Shown here piece by piece: positions 44,763-53,444 of a stretch of 64,000 nucleotides of DNA. The translations under genes and the position numbers were made by a program. The notes beneath the pieces are model-generated. The model made no database searches. It was not told the origin of the DNA and saw only the letters and a program-made list of their open reading frames with translations. The DNA is from an uncultured Gammaproteobacteria bacterium. GTDB lineage: Bacteria > Pseudomonadota > Gammaproteobacteria > GCA-002705445 > GCA-002716945. The DNA lies in NCBI GenBank assembly GCA_902521725.1, contig CABYTF010000001.1:186001-250000 (forward strand), given 5' to 3'. Every line of letters begins with the position of its first letter. The first letter of the stretch is position 1.

Positions 44763-45245
44763 ATGGGTAATAATCATATTAATAAATCAGGCAATCTTCA
44801 TATGATTGATATTAGTGGTAAGGAGATTACAACCAGAGTTGCGAGGGCTTCTGGTACTATAACCCTTAACGATGACGCACTATCGTCGATAGTTGAATTG
44901 AATAACAAAAAGGGTGATGTATTAAACACTGCAAGACTTTCAGGTATAAACGCCGCCAAACAAACATCTAACTTAATACCGCTTGCGCATAATGTTAGTT
45001 TAAACTCTGTAGACATTGACTTTGAATTTGACAAAGATAGGAATGAAATACTATCTATTGCTCAAGTCAAGTCAGAAGGTAAAACGGGAGTTGAAATTGA
45101 GGCTATGGTAGCTGTCCAGATATCTTTGATGACCATTTATGATATGTGTAAATATCTCGATAGGGGCATGGAAATAAATAAAATCAGATTATTATCAAAA
45201 ACCGGTGGGAAGTCAGGGACTTATATTAGAGGCGATAGTGCTTAA
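44763..45245 (+). CDS. moaC: Cyclic pyranopterin monophosphate synthase
   Basis: A 160-residue MoaC, the second enzyme of molybdenum-cofactor biosynthesis. Features are LHMIDISGKEITTRVARA, the dimer-interface TSNLIPLAHNV (family IPLCHPL region) and KTGVEIEAMVAVQISLMTIYDMCK with the catalytic lysine and acid residues, ending LLSKTGGKSG. No other moa or moe gene is in the window. It begins a plus-strand series with the AsmA-like gene and mutY, and overlaps the former by eight bases. It implies at least one molybdoenzyme in the organism. Confidence 0.95.
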   Translation: MGNNHINKSGNLHMIDISGKEITTRVARASGTITLNDDALSSIVELNNKKGDVLNTARLSGINAAKQTSNLIPLAHNVSLNSVDIDFEFDKDRNEILSIAQVKSEGKTGVEIEAMVAVQISLMTIYDMCKYLDRGMEINKIRLLSKTGGKSGTYIRGDSA

Positions 45246-46035
45246 AAAAATAACACTTGCAGTTCTTTTTATTATATTTGGAATATCTGCCTACTTTATA
45301 TATATATTTGACGTAAATAATTATAAATCGGAGCTTGAGACAATAATTTCAGAAAAAAGCAATACGGAATTAAAAATATCAGGCGATCTAGAGCTTGATA
45401 TAGCAACCAACACCAAAATAAAAGCAGAGCTTTTATCAGTGCGAAAAAATGATGTTTTAATCTTGGAATCAGATATTTTTACTGCAGAAGTTTCTCTTTC
45501 CCAGATCTTGCAGGGTAAATTTGATATTAATTCTGTTAGTTTAATCGATTCAAAACTTTACGGTATTAATGTAGATGAGACAATCATACGCACATATAGT
45601 CTATTATCTGGGAAAAGGTACTCAATAAAAAATAAATCTTATTCAAATATTAAATCTATTGATGCTAAAGGTAAGTACTCAAATGGTATGTTACAGATAG
45701 ATGATATTCTCATTCGTACGGATCTTCTACAAGCAAATGGATTTGGAAAAATAATTCCAGACAGTCAATCACTTAACATATCCGTAATGTCAACCATTGC
45801 TGATGATACAGTGACGAAGGATAAGTTTGGAGAATACTATCCTAAATATCTTGAAAACACGGAAGTGCCAATTCTCATCTCAGGTAATTTTAAAAGACCT
45901 GAGATAGATGTAAAAATATCTGATGTTATTGCCCAAAAAATCCAACAGGAAATTAAAGATAAAGCAATTGAATCAATCAAGGACAAAATAAAAGACAAGA
46001 TTCAATCAGACATAAACATAAAACTTCCTTTCTAA
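45238..46035 (+). CDS. Short AsmA-like membrane-anchored protein
   Basis: A 265-residue protein starting at a GTG (45238) that overlaps the moaC stop; a GTG at 45205 would add 11 residues. One N-terminal membrane segment (about residues 5-24) is followed by an AsmA-like N-terminal region (SNTELKISGDLELDIATN, SLSQILQGKFDINSVSLID) and a later IRTDLLQANGFGKI block. The C-terminus is a lysine-rich amphipathic helix. AsmA proteins are involved in envelope lipid homeostasis. It is less than half normal AsmA length, so the middle part of the bridge-like fold is missing. AsmA before mutY is common. Confidence 0.78.
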   Translation: MLKKITLAVLFIIFGISAYFIYIFDVNNYKSELETIISEKSNTELKISGDLELDIATNTKIKAELLSVRKNDVLILESDIFTAEVSLSQILQGKFDINSVSLIDSKLYGINVDETIIRTYSLLSGKRYSIKNKSYSNIKSIDAKGKYSNGMLQIDDILIRTDLLQANGFGKIIPDSQSLNISVMSTIADDTVTKDKFGEYYPKYLENTEVPILISGNFKRPEIDVKISDVIAQKIQQEIKDKAIESIKDKIKDKIQSDINIKLPF

Positions 46036-46037
46036 GG

Positions 46038-47099
46038 ATGAGTGCTGAATTCTCAGAGAGCATGTTGCGGTGGTATGAGACGAACGGAAGAAAGAGACTT
46101 CCGTGGAAAGTCAAAGATCCTTATAAGATATGGATATCAGAGATAATGTTGCAACAAACACAAGTTGCAACTGTTATCCCATATTATAATAAATTCATAG
46201 ATACTTACCCTGATTTGCAGAGTCTATCAAAGGCAAGTTTAGATGAGCTAGTATTGCTATGGAGCGGCCTTGGTTATTATAGGAGGATAAAAAATATTTA
46301 TCTTGCGACTCAAATAATTTCTGAGAAGTATGATAATAAGTTTCCAAAAGACTATGATGCTATTTTATCTCTTCCTGGAATTGGTAGAACAACAGCCTCA
46401 GCTATATCTACATTCTCAGGTTATTCTCATAGGGCGATACTTGATGGTAATGTGAAAAGAATTTTAAGGAGATATTTTAATATTTCATATAAAAATAATT
46501 CAGAGACTGAGAGAATTCTTTGGGAAAAATCGAAATTTGTAACACCATTAAAAAAAACATCACAGTTTATACAGGCAATGATGGATCTAGGATCATTAGT
46601 TTGCACACGCTCAAAACCAAATTGTAGGATGTGCCCACTAAGGGAATTGAACTGTCTCTATACTGAGGATGTACAAAAAATATCTAAAAATAAAAAAAAT
46701 GCTAAAAAAATTAATATGTATCTGCTTACGGTTATAAATTCTCTAGACGAGGTGTATTTAGAGAAGATTGAGTCAGGCATGCTCTGGGAGAACCTTTATT
46801 CCGGACCTTTTTTCTACTCAGCGATGAAGATGAATTTATGGTTGAAAAAAAAGAGAATATCAGCTGCGAAAATAAAAAATAAATTTGAAATTAACCATAG
46901 AGTCACCAACAAAGACATAAAGATAATAAATTATGTTTATTTTTTGAAAAACAATAAAAATGTTAGTTTATCATCAGAGAATTGGTATAATTTAGCAAAA
47001 ATAAATGTTGGTATACCCAAGTATTTTGACAAAGCTATTAAGGTATATAGGTCTGAATATGAAAAAAATTATGTGCAAAAAGTTGAAAAAAGAGGCTGA
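46038..47099 (+). CDS. mutY: A/G-specific adenine glycosylase
   Basis: A 353-residue base-excision repair enzyme that removes adenine opposite 8-oxoguanine. It has ISEIMLQQTQVATVIPYY, helix-hairpin-helix LPGIGRTTASAIS, the catalytic aspartate in HRAILDGNVKR, and iron-sulfur ligands CTRSKPNCRMCPLRELNC (C-x6-C-x2-C-x5-C). The C-terminal NUDIX-like domain is shortened and divergent. It begins two bases after the AsmA-like gene, and its 3' end overlaps yggX by 41 bases. Confidence 0.95.
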   Translation: MSAEFSESMLRWYETNGRKRLPWKVKDPYKIWISEIMLQQTQVATVIPYYNKFIDTYPDLQSLSKASLDELVLLWSGLGYYRRIKNIYLATQIISEKYDNKFPKDYDAILSLPGIGRTTASAISTFSGYSHRAILDGNVKRILRRYFNISYKNNSETERILWEKSKFVTPLKKTSQFIQAMMDLGSLVCTRSKPNCRMCPLRELNCLYTEDVQKISKNKKNAKKINMYLLTVINSLDEVYLEKIESGMLWENLYSGPFFYSAMKMNLWLKKKRISAAKIKNKFEINHRVTNKDIKIINYVYFLKNNKNVSLSSENWYNLAKINVGIPKYFDKAIKVYRSEYEKNYVQKVEKRG

Positions 47100-47325
47100 G
47101 GCTCTCGATTATTTGCCATATCCTGGTGAAATGGGAAAAAAGATTCAGGAAAACATTTCAAGAGAGGGTTGGGAGTTATGGGTTAACCACCAAACTATGC
47201 TTATCAATGAGATGAGATTAACTCCAGTAGATCCAAAAGCAAGGAAATTTTTGGAGGAAGAAATGGAAAAATTTTTCTTTGGCGATGGTTCCCAAGCTCC
47301 ACAGGGTTTTGTTCCAGAAAAATAA
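47059..47325 (+). CDS. yggX: YggX family Fe(II)-trafficking protein
   Basis: An 88-residue protein with the YggX pattern: conserved cysteine in MKKIMCKKLKKEAEALD, YPGEMGKKIQENISREGW and HQTMLINEMRL. Members protect iron-sulfur clusters against oxidation and may handle iron. The family alignment fixes the start at 47059, which lies inside mutY, giving a 41-base overlap in another frame. The mutY-yggX pair is conserved; MutY itself has an iron-sulfur cluster. The tRNA-Phe gene starts six bases after the stop. Confidence 0.95.
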   Translation: MKKIMCKKLKKEAEALDYLPYPGEMGKKIQENISREGWELWVNHQTMLINEMRLTPVDPKARKFLEEEMEKFFFGDGSQAPQGFVPEK

Positions 47326-47330
47326 CACTT

Positions 47331-47403
47331 GGCCAGGTAGCTCAGTCGGTAGAGCAGTGGACTGAAAATCCTCGTGTCGGCAGTTCGATTCTGTCCCTGG
47401 CCA
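47331..47403 (+). tRNA. tRNA-Phe (anticodon GAA)
   Basis: A 73-base cloverleaf: acceptor GGCCAGG/CCTGGCC, D arm GCTC-AGTCGGTA-GAGC, anticodon arm GTGGA-CTGAAAA-TCCTC giving GAA, T arm GGCAG-TTCGATT-CTGTC and discriminator A. The anticodon stem has a T-T mismatch at 28-42. CCA is not encoded; the following bases are CAT. It lies between yggX and the TPR/2OG gene on the same strand and may share a transcript with yggX. Confidence 0.96.
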
Positions 47404-47409
47404 CATGAT

Positions 47410-48939
47410 ATGAAACAAGAAAAGAAAAAACAACTTCTGAGAAAAGCACTAGAATATCACCATAGTGGAGATTTAAATTCAGCAGATGATATTTATCTTG
47501 AAATTCTAAAACATGATGAAAATGATTTTGATGCTAATCATCTACATGCAACCATACTATCGCAAAATAAAAAATACGCAGAATCTATTAATTTCTTCTC
47601 CATTGCATATGACTATCAAACCCCAACATGCGAATTATTAAATAATTATGCCATAGCGTTGAGGAACCTGAGAGCCTACACAGAGTGTGAGAATATGCTT
47701 CTTGAAGCAATAGAGTTAGATAAAAATTTTCCTAACTCGTACATAAATCTGTCAAATTGTTACATGTCACAGAGCAAATACAAAGAAGCAATTAATATTT
47801 TAGAAAAATCTATTGAATTAGATTTAAACACACTAAAATCACATAGTGATATCGTCAGTATACTATATATGAATTCACCAAGAAGAGATGACGAACGTAA
47901 TCATGAGAAGCTCATAAAACATTTAGAGATATTAGGAAAAAGTAATGATAAAGCTGCTGTAGCAAAATCTGCACTTATATACTACAACATTGGAGAATTA
48001 GAGGAGTCTTTACGATTATTCAAAATATCTGAAAAAATGTATTCTGAATCCTTGCCAACTATAGAAACGATGAAGGCCATATCAAATAAAGATATAATAA
48101 GAACCTTTGTCAAGCACGAATATGAACAGATAAAACATATTGATTCAGATGTAGACGGCATCAGAAATATGAAAATAACCCAAAAGTTTTATGATTCGCT
48201 TGAGAAAATAAATTTGAAGTCATCAGATCAGTATAAGGATAATGATTATACATTTATATCTGATCTTCATAAGATTAAATATAATAAGCCGCCAAAAGTT
48301 AGAAATAATTATATTAATCAACAGTTAAACTTTAATGAAATTGAAATGACATATACTTCATCAAATCCAGAAATTGTTGTAATTGATGATTTTCTTACAC
48401 AAGATTTTTTGGAGGATCTGCGTGTATTTTTCAGATGTGCAAATATATTTAAATATCCGTATCCACGCGGCTATATTGGCGCTTTTCTTGGTAAAGGCAT
48501 GGCAAATAAGGCGTTGTTAGAGTTTAGTACCGAACTCAAGAAATCACTAAAGAAGATTTTCTTAAATTATTACCTATCACAAGCTTGGTCGTTCAAATAT
48601 GATGCAAAAAGAGAGGGAATTGGCGCTCATGCTGATGATGCGAGTGTGAATGTAAACTTTTGGATTACAGATAATTCGGCGAATATGAATAGTGATAATG
48701 GAGGCATGATAATTTGGAAAAAAACTCCTAGTGACAACGCAACTTTCAAGGATTTTAATTCCCTAGAGTCCATAGATAAAATAGAAGATGAGGTCAAAGA
48801 TACAGATTTTATGAGAGTCCCCTACAAATCTAATAGAGCCGTAATATTCAACTCTAAACTTTATCATGTAACAGATAAAATTGAGTTTAAGGATAACTAT
48901 AAAGATCGTAGGGTAAACATCACATTTCTGTATAAATGA
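47410..48939 (+). CDS. TPR protein with C-terminal 2-oxoglutarate/Fe(II) dioxygenase domain
   Basis: A 509-residue cytoplasmic protein. Residues 10 to about 190 contain TPR repeats (ALEYHHSGDLNSADDIYLEIL, YINLSNCYMSQSKYKEAIN). From about 325 there is a 2OG-Fe(II) oxygenase fold with the iron ligands H407 and D409 in GIGAHADDASVN and H486 in KLYHVTD, and an arginine pair near 500 (KDRRVNITF) for 2-oxoglutarate. A hydroxylase acting on a protein or small molecule held by the TPR part is likely; the substrate is unknown. Start at 47410, seven bases after tRNA-Phe; an upstream in-frame ATG lies inside the tRNA. Confidence 0.85.
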   Translation: MKQEKKKQLLRKALEYHHSGDLNSADDIYLEILKHDENDFDANHLHATILSQNKKYAESINFFSIAYDYQTPTCELLNNYAIALRNLRAYTECENMLLEAIELDKNFPNSYINLSNCYMSQSKYKEAINILEKSIELDLNTLKSHSDIVSILYMNSPRRDDERNHEKLIKHLEILGKSNDKAAVAKSALIYYNIGELEESLRLFKISEKMYSESLPTIETMKAISNKDIIRTFVKHEYEQIKHIDSDVDGIRNMKITQKFYDSLEKINLKSSDQYKDNDYTFISDLHKIKYNKPPKVRNNYINQQLNFNEIEMTYTSSNPEIVVIDDFLTQDFLEDLRVFFRCANIFKYPYPRGYIGAFLGKGMANKALLEFSTELKKSLKKIFLNYYLSQAWSFKYDAKREGIGAHADDASVNVNFWITDNSANMNSDNGGMIIWKKTPSDNATFKDFNSLESIDKIEDEVKDTDFMRVPYKSNRAVIFNSKLYHVTDKIEFKDNYKDRRVNITFLYK

Positions 48940-48960
48940 AAATATAATTATGTTAAGAAA

Positions 48961-48989
48961 TTGCCAAATACCTTTTTAGTCAATATAAT
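48961..48989 (+). promoter_or_regulatory. Sigma-70 promoter of hspQ, leaderless
   Basis: TTGCCA (-35, 48961-48966), a 17-base spacer and a perfect TATAAT (-10, 48984-48989). The hspQ ATG at 48996 lies only six bases further, where transcription would start. There is no Shine-Dalgarno. Confidence 0.65.
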
Positions 48990-48995
48990 GTATAT

Positions 48996-49325
48996 ATGTC
49001 AGATTATCTCCCAAAAAATGCTAAATTCAGTCTTGGTCAAATCGTTTATCACTCAAAGTTTAAATATAGAGGAGTTATAGTGGATGCTGATCCGAACTTT
49101 CAGGGTACAGATGAATGGTATGATTCTGTTGCTAAATCCAAACCGGATAAAAATAAGCCTTGGTACCATGTTTTAGTCCACGGTCAAGGAAATGAAACCT
49201 ATGTTGCAGAGTCAAATTTAACCACTGATGACAATATAGATCCAGTAGATCACCCGTTTGTCGATATATTTTTCTATGAATATGATAATAGTGGTCAGTA
49301 CTCACTTAAACAAACATTCAATTAA
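48996..49325 (+). CDS. hspQ: Heat shock protein HspQ
   Basis: A 109-residue HspQ/YccV-family protein. Family pattern: KFSLGQIVYHSKFKYRGVIVDADPNF, then KPWYHVLVHGQGNETYVAESNL and a C-terminal HPFVDIFF. HspQ is a small hemimethylated-DNA-binding-like fold protein that in E. coli acts as a specificity factor for Lon protease. A promoter lies directly before the start. The TerB-like gene begins two bases after its stop. Confidence 0.93.
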   Translation: MSDYLPKNAKFSLGQIVYHSKFKYRGVIVDADPNFQGTDEWYDSVAKSKPDKNKPWYHVLVHGQGNETYVAESNLTTDDNIDPVDHPFVDIFFYEYDNSGQYSLKQTFN

Positions 49326-49327
49326 TA

Positions 49328-49774
49328 TTGAAGCTTCTCAATAAACTTTTTCCCAAAATAAATAACGAAGTATCGAGTGATAACTCATCTGATATTGATC
49401 AGTTACAGATGGCTACGTGTATACTACTGATAGAGGTATCGAAAAGTGACGACGATTTTGATATCGAGGAGCAAGATAAAATAAAAGACTTAGTTAAAAA
49501 AAAATTTAATATACCCCAAGATAAAATTGATAGCATATTCATGTACTGTACTAAAGAACATGATTCGATGACTTCACTTTATGATTGGACAGAAGTAATT
49601 AACAATGAGTGTAACTACGAACAAAAATGTATGATCATTGGTTTCATGTGGGACATTGCATTTATAGACTCTAGAATAGATAAGTATGAGGATTTTACAA
49701 TACGCAAAGTTGCTGATCTCATTTACGTTAAACACAAGGATTTCATAGCTCTTAAGAATGATAGAGCTACTTAA
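49328..49774 (+). CDS. TerB-like protein
   Basis: A 148-residue acidic protein of the TerB/tellurite-resistance-like helical family: MATCILLIEVSKSDDDFDIEEQDKIKDLVKKKF is the characteristic acidic, metal-binding-like start of the domain, followed by EQKCMIIGFMWDIAFIDSRIDKYEDFTIRKVADLI. Function of such stand-alone proteins is unknown. The start is TTG at 49328; no ATG precedes the domain. It is probably cotranscribed with hspQ and overlaps convergent metW by eight bases. Confidence 0.85.
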   Translation: MKLLNKLFPKINNEVSSDNSSDIDQLQMATCILLIEVSKSDDDFDIEEQDKIKDLVKKKFNIPQDKIDSIFMYCTKEHDSMTSLYDWTEVINNECNYEQKCMIIGFMWDIAFIDSRIDKYEDFTIRKVADLIYVKHKDFIALKNDRAT

Positions 49775-50354
49775 TTCTAAAAATCGCTGAAGTACCAGTC
49801 AAATTATTTAATAAACTTGCAGAAACATTTTTTCCATTTACATTATTTATCACTTCCTCAGTAATCTGGAAGTTATTTGATATACACATCTTCTTAAAAT
49901 CTCTTATCGTGCACAGATGAATATTAGGCGTAGAATGCCAGCTGAATGGAAGCTCACTTGTCACTGGCATTTCTCCTCTGAAAAATAAATATAGTCTTGA
50001 TCTCCAATACCCCATGTTAGGGAAAGAAATAATTACTTCATTACCTATTCTGAGCATCTCCTTTATAAGTGATACAGGATTATCAACAACCTGTAACGAC
50101 TGAGCTAGAATTACATAATCAAAACTTTTGTCTTTGAAAAAATCCATATGATCGTTAATATCGGCATTTATTATATTTATTGTGTTATCGAGTGATTTTA
50201 TAGTTTTGTCAATCGATGTGTCTACCCCATACCCCGAAGTATTTCTTTTTTTATTCAAAAGTTTCAAAAGGCTACCGTCACCACAGCCAAGGTCCAAGAT
50301 TCGAGAGTCAGGTTCTACCCATTCAGTGATTAAATCAAAGTCTTTTCTAGCCAT
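49767..50354 (-). CDS. metW: Methionine biosynthesis protein MetW
   Basis: A 195-residue SAM-methyltransferase-fold protein with [15 protein letters not shown] near residue 18, and family blocks [28 protein letters not shown] and [22 protein letters not shown]. MetW pairs with MetX in many proteobacteria and is needed for efficient homoserine acylation. It overlaps metX by eight bases and is the last gene of the minus-strand series. Confidence 0.95.
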   Translation of the reverse strand: MARKDFDLITEWVEPDSRILDLGCGDGSLLKLLNKKRNTSGYGVDTSIDKTIKSLDNTINIINADINDHMDFFKDKSFDYVILAQSLQVVDNPVSLIKEMLRIGNEVIISFPNMGYWRSRLYLFFRGEMPVTSELPFSWHSTPNIHLCTIRDFKKMCISNNFQITEEVINNVNGKNVSASLLNNLTGTSAIFRIK

Positions 50355-51447
50355 TCATATTAGCCTCAATATAAGTTCTCATGATTTCGAAATAATTATC
50401 ATTTTTCATGAGAAATGCATCATGTCCCCCATCAGACTTTATGCAGGCATAAGAAACATCTTTATTAAGCTTAATCAAAGTCTTTACAATTTCCTCAGAT
50501 CTCCTCGGAGGAAATCTCCAGTCTGAGGTGAATGAAATAACAAGAAATCTTGATCTAGACTTACTCATTCTCTCGATAAAATCAGTCTCATTGAAGGGAT
50601 CAAAATAATCTAATGCTTTAGTCATAAGTAGGTACGTATTTGCATCAAAAGAAGTTACAAATTTTTCACCTTGATATCTTAAATAGCTTTCTATCTGAAA
50701 TTCCACATCAAAATTAAAGTTGATTTTATCTTGTTTGAGATCTCTGCCAAATTTCTTAGCCATTGATTCATCTGACAGATACGTAATATGTCCTAACATT
50801 CTAGCGAGAGCAAGACCTCTTTTAGGTATCTTGTTTTCCTTTATATAATTACCACCACACCAATCTGGATCACTTGTGATAGCCTGTCTTGCAACTTCGT
50901 TAAAGGCGATATTCTGTGCAGTTAATTTCGGGGAAGCCGCAATTATAATTGCATTATTAACATTATCCGGATAATCAAGAGACCATTGTAATGCTTGCAT
51001 ACCACCTAAGCTACCTCCAATTATAAATTGCCATTTGTCTATATCGAACACATCCATTAACACTTTCTGACTATTTACCCAATCTTGAACTGTAACAATC
51101 GGGAACTCAAAGCCATATGGATTGTTTGTTTCTTCATTAATACTAGTAGGTCCTGTTGAACCATGACAGCCTCCTAAGTTATTCATACAGACAACGAAGA
51201 GTTTATCTGTATTTATTGGCTTACTAGGACCTATCATATTATCCCACCACCCAGGTTTTTCATCGCCTTTATGTAAACCCGCAACATGATGGTTTCCAGA
51301 AAGCGCATGACATACCAAGACTGCATTACTTTTATCATCATTAAGTTGACCATAGGTCTCATACATCAAATCATAGGCAGATAATACTTTCCCTGAGTTA
51401 AGTTCGAGCGGTTTGCTTATATGAATTTTTTTTTCTTCTACAAACAT
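50347..51447 (-). CDS. metX: Homoserine O-acyltransferase
   Basis: A 366-residue alpha/beta hydrolase that acylates homoserine, the first committed step of methionine synthesis. The nucleophile elbow is [13 protein letters not shown]; the acid is in [12 protein letters not shown] and the histidine in [20 protein letters not shown] and [14 protein letters not shown] are typical. Whether it uses acetyl- or succinyl-CoA cannot be settled here; MetX-MetW systems of gammaproteobacteria often prefer succinyl-CoA. It starts one base after yggT. Confidence 0.95.
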   Translation of the reverse strand: MFVEEKKIHISKPLELNSGKVLSAYDLMYETYGQLNDDKSNAVLVCHALSGNHHVAGLHKGDEKPGWWDNMIGPSKPINTDKLFVVCMNNLGGCHGSTGPTSINEETNNPYGFEFPIVTVQDWVNSQKVLMDVFDIDKWQFIIGGSLGGMQALQWSLDYPDNVNNAIIIAASPKLTAQNIAFNEVARQAITSDPDWCGGNYIKENKIPKRGLALARMLGHITYLSDESMAKKFGRDLKQDKINFNFDVEFQIESYLRYQGEKFVTSFDANTYLLMTKALDYFDPFNETDFIERMSKSRSRFLVISFTSDWRFPPRRSEEIVKTLIKLNKDVSYACIKSDGGHDAFLMKNDNYFEIMRTYIEANMNG

Positions 51448-51448
51448 A

Positions 51449-51997
51449 TTATATAATATAGCCCAGTTGTACGATTCTCGGGATGAATATTATCTCTACA
51501 ATTTGTAAAAAAAATAAAAGTACAATAGGAGAAAAATCTATTCCGGAGAACGTCGGTAATATATTTCTTACAATTCTGTATAATGGCTCACAAAGTTCAT
51601 CTATTAGTGCAAATATAGGGTGACTGACGAATACATTGAACCAGCTTTTTATAGCTGAAATTATGATAAGGTACCAGTATATGTTTGTTAAATCTTTCAT
51701 TAAATAACCAAATGTTATTATTAAAAAACCTGTCGAAGGGTATGACTCAACAGAATGTAGCATAGGTAAATATAATTTGCCTAGCGTGAATAAATACAAG
51801 ATTACAAATAAAAAATACGTATTTGAATTCAGATTAAGTATATTAAAAGGTGCAAGAATATACCCACTCATCTTAACAATGGATTGAGTTACAGGATTGT
51901 AATAGTTAACATTCAGTATCTGGCATATAAATCTTAATAGGATAATAAATTGAAGCAAGCTTAGTATCAGGTAAATTATAGGCGTAATTTGTGACAT
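51449..51997 (-). CDS. yggT: YggT family membrane protein
   Basis: A 182-residue inner-membrane protein with two YGGT repeats: the first has [18 protein letters not shown], the second [31 protein letters not shown] with [16 protein letters not shown]. Two pairs of membrane helices are visible. Its function is poorly known, possibly in osmotic or division-related processes. It sits between proC and metX in the conserved yggS-proC-yggT order, with a one-base overlap to proC. Confidence 0.92.
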   Translation of the reverse strand: MSQITPIIYLILSLLQFIILLRFICQILNVNYYNPVTQSIVKMSGYILAPFNILNLNSNTYFLFVILYLFTLGKLYLPMLHSVESYPSTGFLIITFGYLMKDLTNIYWYLIIISAIKSWFNVFVSHPIFALIDELCEPLYRIVRNILPTFSGIDFSPIVLLFFLQIVEIIFIPRIVQLGYII

Positions 51998-52791
51998 TAT
52001 TTACTTAATATTTTCTTTGATTTTTTATAAGCTTGTTGGACCGCACGTCGAACACTCAAGTCTACTTTATCCTTCTTTAACTGTGACAAAGCGGCTTCAG
52101 TTGTTCCTCCCTTTGAGGCAATGGCTTTGAGTAAATGTTGTGAATCACTTATTCCTAAGAGTTCTGAAGAGTCCAGCATCAAGCTGAGGGTATATTTATC
52201 TGACTCTTTCTTGTTGAAACCCATTTGTTCAAAGGATTTTTTAATTATACTATTGAAGAAAATATAATAAGCTGGTCCACTACCGTATAGCGCTGTAAGT
52301 TTATTAATGTGGTTTTCTTCAGAGCATTTCTTCGTAGCAGAAAAAGTTAGCAGGAATTTATTAATTTTATCGACAACTTCCTTTGAGCCCTTTCTCATGA
52401 AATAGAACATATATGACTGTCTTTCACTAATAGCTAAATTTGTCATGCATCTAACAATATTGACATTAGCTGCAAGAAGTTTTTCAATTTGATTCACGCT
52501 TATCCCAGCAATAAAGCTCAGTATTATTGTTTGACTATTCACATACGGATCAATTGACTTCAGTGCCTGGACGTAATCTTTTGGCTTAACAATAAGTAAT
52601 ATTATTTTTGATTTTGATATCTTATCATCATAAGTTGTATTTAATTTAACACCAAACTTCTTTAATTGAGAGGATTTCTTTTTATCAATATCTACAACAT
52701 TGATTGTGAATTTATCTCTAGATCTTCTTATTGCCCCAAGTATCGACATAGTCAAGTTACCTGCTCCAATAATTGTAATGTGTTCCTTCAT
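51997..52791 (-). CDS. proC: Pyrroline-5-carboxylate reductase
   Basis: A 264-residue NAD(P)H enzyme of the last step of proline synthesis. The Rossmann loop IIGAGNLTMSILGAI is at the N-terminus. The C-terminal catalytic region has YGSGPAYYIFF and IASKGGTTEAALSQL. It is coupled to yggS upstream by a four-base overlap and to yggT by one base. Confidence 0.96.
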   Translation of the reverse strand: MKEHITIIGAGNLTMSILGAIRRSRDKFTINVVDIDKKKSSQLKKFGVKLNTTYDDKISKSKIILLIVKPKDYVQALKSIDPYVNSQTIILSFIAGISVNQIEKLLAANVNIVRCMTNLAISERQSYMFYFMRKGSKEVVDKINKFLLTFSATKKCSEENHINKLTALYGSGPAYYIFFNSIIKKSFEQMGFNKKESDKYTLSLMLDSSELLGISDSQHLLKAIASKGGTTEAALSQLKKDKVDLSVRRAVQQAYKKSKKILSK

Positions 52792-53444
52792 GTTCTTTTG
52801 CCAAATATTTCTTGTCCTATTCTAAGCATATTTGCACCATTTTCAATTGCAGTTACAAAGTCGCTACTCATACCCATTGATAGAGTATCTAAATAATCAT
52901 TTTTTTTATATAAATCATACATCCTAGCAAATGACTCTTCACTTGGAATGCCACTTCTAGGTATTGTCATCAGTCCTCGTAATTTAATATTTTGAAGACC
53001 ATGAAGACTTGAGCTAAACTTCTCATACTCTTCTAGTGTAATACCTCCTTTAGTTTGTTCATTATCGATATTGATTTGTATACAGACATTCATGACTTTG
53101 TTTATGCTTTTAGACATCTCATCAATTTTCTTTACATGTTTCTCGGATGAGACAGTATGCACCCAATCGAAAAGTTTACAAATTATTTTTATTTTATTTG
53201 ATTGAATCTTCCCTATGAAATGCCATGTGATATTACTATTCCCTATAGAATTGATTTTCTCACGAGCCTCATCTACATAATTCTCCCCAAAATCTGTTTG
53301 TCCTAAATTATTCAAAGTTATTATTTTTTCAGAATTTTGAGTCTTTGAAACAACAATTAATCGAATTTTTCTATCATAGAGCGTTTCTAAATCATTAATC
53401 CTTGTTTTTAGATCTTTATATTTATCCACATAATTAGCTAGCAT
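52788..53444 (-). CDS. yggS: YggS/PLPBP family pyridoxal phosphate homeostasis protein
   Basis: A 218-residue PLP-binding protein of the YggS/alanine-racemase N-terminal fold. The PLP lysine is in LIVVSKTQNSEKI; FGENYVDEAREKI, WHFIGKIQSNK and LSMGMSSDFVTAI are family hallmarks. It balances PLP and amino-acid pools. The start is taken at 53444, where family length begins; an ATG at 53495 would add 17 residues inside pyrB. Even so it overlaps the pyrB stop by 11 bases. The usual neighbour pilT is absent. Confidence 0.94.
   Translation of the reverse strand: MLANYVDKYKDLKTRINDLETLYDRKIRLIVVSKTQNSEKIITLNNLGQTDFGENYVDEAREKINSIGNSNITWHFIGKIQSNKIKIICKLFDWVHTVSSEKHVKKIDEMSKSINKVMNVCIQINIDNEQTKGGITLEEYEKFSSSLHGLQNIKLRGLMTIPRSGIPSEESFARMYDLYKKNDYLDTLSMGMSSDFVTAIENGANMLRIGQEIFGKRT

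Noticed and set aside
47374-47409. Upstream start for the TPR/2OG gene
   Set aside because: It lies within the tRNA-Phe gene; the next in-frame ATG at 47410 is free of the tRNA and suits the protein.
53422-53430. Single DnaA box in yggS (others at 1299-1307 and 8119-8127)
   Set aside because: Isolated copies within coding sequence are expected by chance in AT-rich DNA.
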